A stretch of 64,000 nt of DNA, taken from assembly GCA_017633985.1 (NCBI GenBank), contig JAGBOF010000036.1, forward strand, positions 62,001 through 126,000, in the 5' to 3' direction. Within the stretch, counting starts at the first letter, position 1, and every line of letters starts with the position of its first letter. The notes below the pieces were generated by a model. The model was not told the DNA's origin, made no database searches, and saw nothing but the letters and a program-made list of their open reading frames with translations. The DNA comes from Bacteroidales bacterium. GTDB taxonomy: Bacteria > Bacteroidota > Bacteroidia > Bacteroidales > P3. Below are positions 63,358 to 64,000 of this stretch, one piece after another. Both the position numbers and the translations under genes were made by a program.

Positions 63358-64000
63358 ATGAAAAATATAAAGATTATTGTGCTTGCAGCATTAAGTATTT
63401 TGCCTTTTTTGTCTTACGGACAGTGGGATAAATATTTTGAGAATAAGGGTTTGAGGATTGATTACTCTCATTCGGGCCGTCAGGGTGTGGATTATTTCAC
63501 TATTAATCAGATGAAAGAAATTCCTTACTATTCAGGCAGCCGTAAAAACCTTATTGACCGAACGGATAACGGCGCTTACTTGATCAGTTTGTACGAAAAA
63601 GACTCACAGAAATTGATTTTTTCCAAAGGAGTATCGTCTTTGTTCAACGAATGGCTTTCAATGGATGAAGCAACCAAGATGTGCGGCAATTTCGAAGAGG
63701 TGATAACCGTTCCTTGTCCCAAAGAAGACATTCAGGTTGAGATAGCATTCTCGGTAAGAGACAGTGTCAATAATTTTAAAGAAGTGGCACGTTATGAAAT
63801 AGACAAAAACGAAATACGTCCTATAGATTTCTTTTTCAAAAAAGCCAAACCGTCAAAACCTCATCTGATAAAACTGAACGAAACAGGCAGAACGGTTGAC
63901 AAACGTGTGGATTTGGTTTTGATTCCAGTAGGTTACACTGAAGAAGACAAAGAAAAAATGATGCGGGATTTGGAGAAAATGGCTGGATATATGTTTTCCG
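63358..64000 (+). CDS. M64-family metallopeptidase, N-terminal part (runs off the window)
   Basis: The open frame runs from ATG 63358 to the window end without a stop, 214 residues visible. A signal peptide (MKNIKIIVLAALSILPFLSY then G) precedes Gln-Trp. The N-terminal beta domain (DYSHSGRQGVDYFTINQMKE, IPYYSGSRKNLID) matches the M64 N-terminal domain, and RVDLVLIPVGYTEEDKEKM at the end is the usual beginning of the IgA peptidase M64 catalytic region. The HExxH motif would lie beyond the window. Function as an IgA protease is a family label only. Confidence 0.8.
   Translation, partial: MKNIKIIVLAALSILPFLSYGQWDKYFENKGLRIDYSHSGRQGVDYFTINQMKEIPYYSGSRKNLIDRTDNGAYLISLYEKDSQKLIFSKGVSSLFNEWLSMDEATKMCGNFEEVITVPCPKEDIQVEIAFSVRDSVNNFKEVARYEIDKNEIRPIDFFFKKAKPSKPHLIKLNETGRTVDKRVDLVLIPVGYTEEDKEKMMRDLEKMAGYMFS

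Overview
The window looks like a chromosomal segment of a Bacteroidota bacterium, most likely order Bacteroidales. Four things support this. Several secreted proteins end in type IX secretion (T9SS type A) sorting domains. Nearly every well-supported transcription unit has a Bacteroidota-type promoter (-7 element TAnnTTTG, sometimes with a TTTG about 20 nt upstream). Shine-Dalgarno sites are mostly absent. The gene content is typical of the group: gldB, BspA-type LRR protein, mammalian-like glutaminyl cyclase, AURKAIP1/COX24 microprotein. DNA is AT-rich. I see no transposase, integrase, tRNA, rRNA or CRISPR array.

Layout. 0.4-11.3 kb: a 3657-residue secreted repeat protein (Fn3 and MAM-like domains, about 35 copies of a Cys-containing module of about 50 residues, T9SS tail). 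11.6-15.4 kb: lpxK, then rng, a 29-residue basic microprotein, an HU protein and a lipoprotein on the minus strand. 15.8-21.0 kb: mreC, mreD, a glycosyltransferase, wecB and an alpha-fucosidase. 21.2-28.0 kb: an OmpA/TPR lipoprotein and a complete TolC-MacA-MacB type export operon. 28.0-31.8 kb: a phosphoribosyltransferase-fold protein, a small STAS-like (DUF4325) protein bounded by a 107-bp direct repeat that carries a terminator and a promoter, and a secreted LRR protein with a DT-rich stalk. 32-43 kb: asparaginase, heptose kinase, Rieske-shaped lipoprotein, patatin/barrel protein, glutaminyl cyclase, an Fe-hydrogenase-like PAS protein, ung and a GLUG protein. 43.1-45.0 kb: tryptophanase behind a small leader ORF, then an orphan promoter-terminator unit that may be a small RNA. 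45-61.5 kb (mostly minus strand): SUI1, lipid kinase, LTA-synthase-like, gldB, rluD with a four-gene operon, folE, Omp28-like, dxs, mazG, heptosyltransferase. 61.7-64 kb: MBL hydrolase, small porin-like protein, start of an M64 peptidase.

The most unusual signal is not a gene. Ten intergenic loci carry short arrays built on a strict 21-nt period. Each unit is a GC-containing, often palindromic head of about 11 nt followed by an AT-rich tail of about 10 nt. About 41 units are present, all outside genes, and most arrays share one orientation on the + strand whatever the direction of the neighbouring genes. Two further loci (23.2 and 49.6 kb) carry a related palindrome of about 108 bp enclosing three A7/T7 mini-hairpins at 22-nt spacing. 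I do not recognise either family.

How genes work together: envelope biogenesis dominates (lpxK, rfaE1, heptosyltransferase, mreCD, LTA-synthase-like, lipid kinase). Secretion to the surface by T9SS is served by the glutaminyl cyclase, since most Sec substrates here carry Gln immediately after the predicted signal peptide. The PRTase plus STAS pair, each behind a copy of one promoter sequence, is the best candidate for an undescribed protein system.
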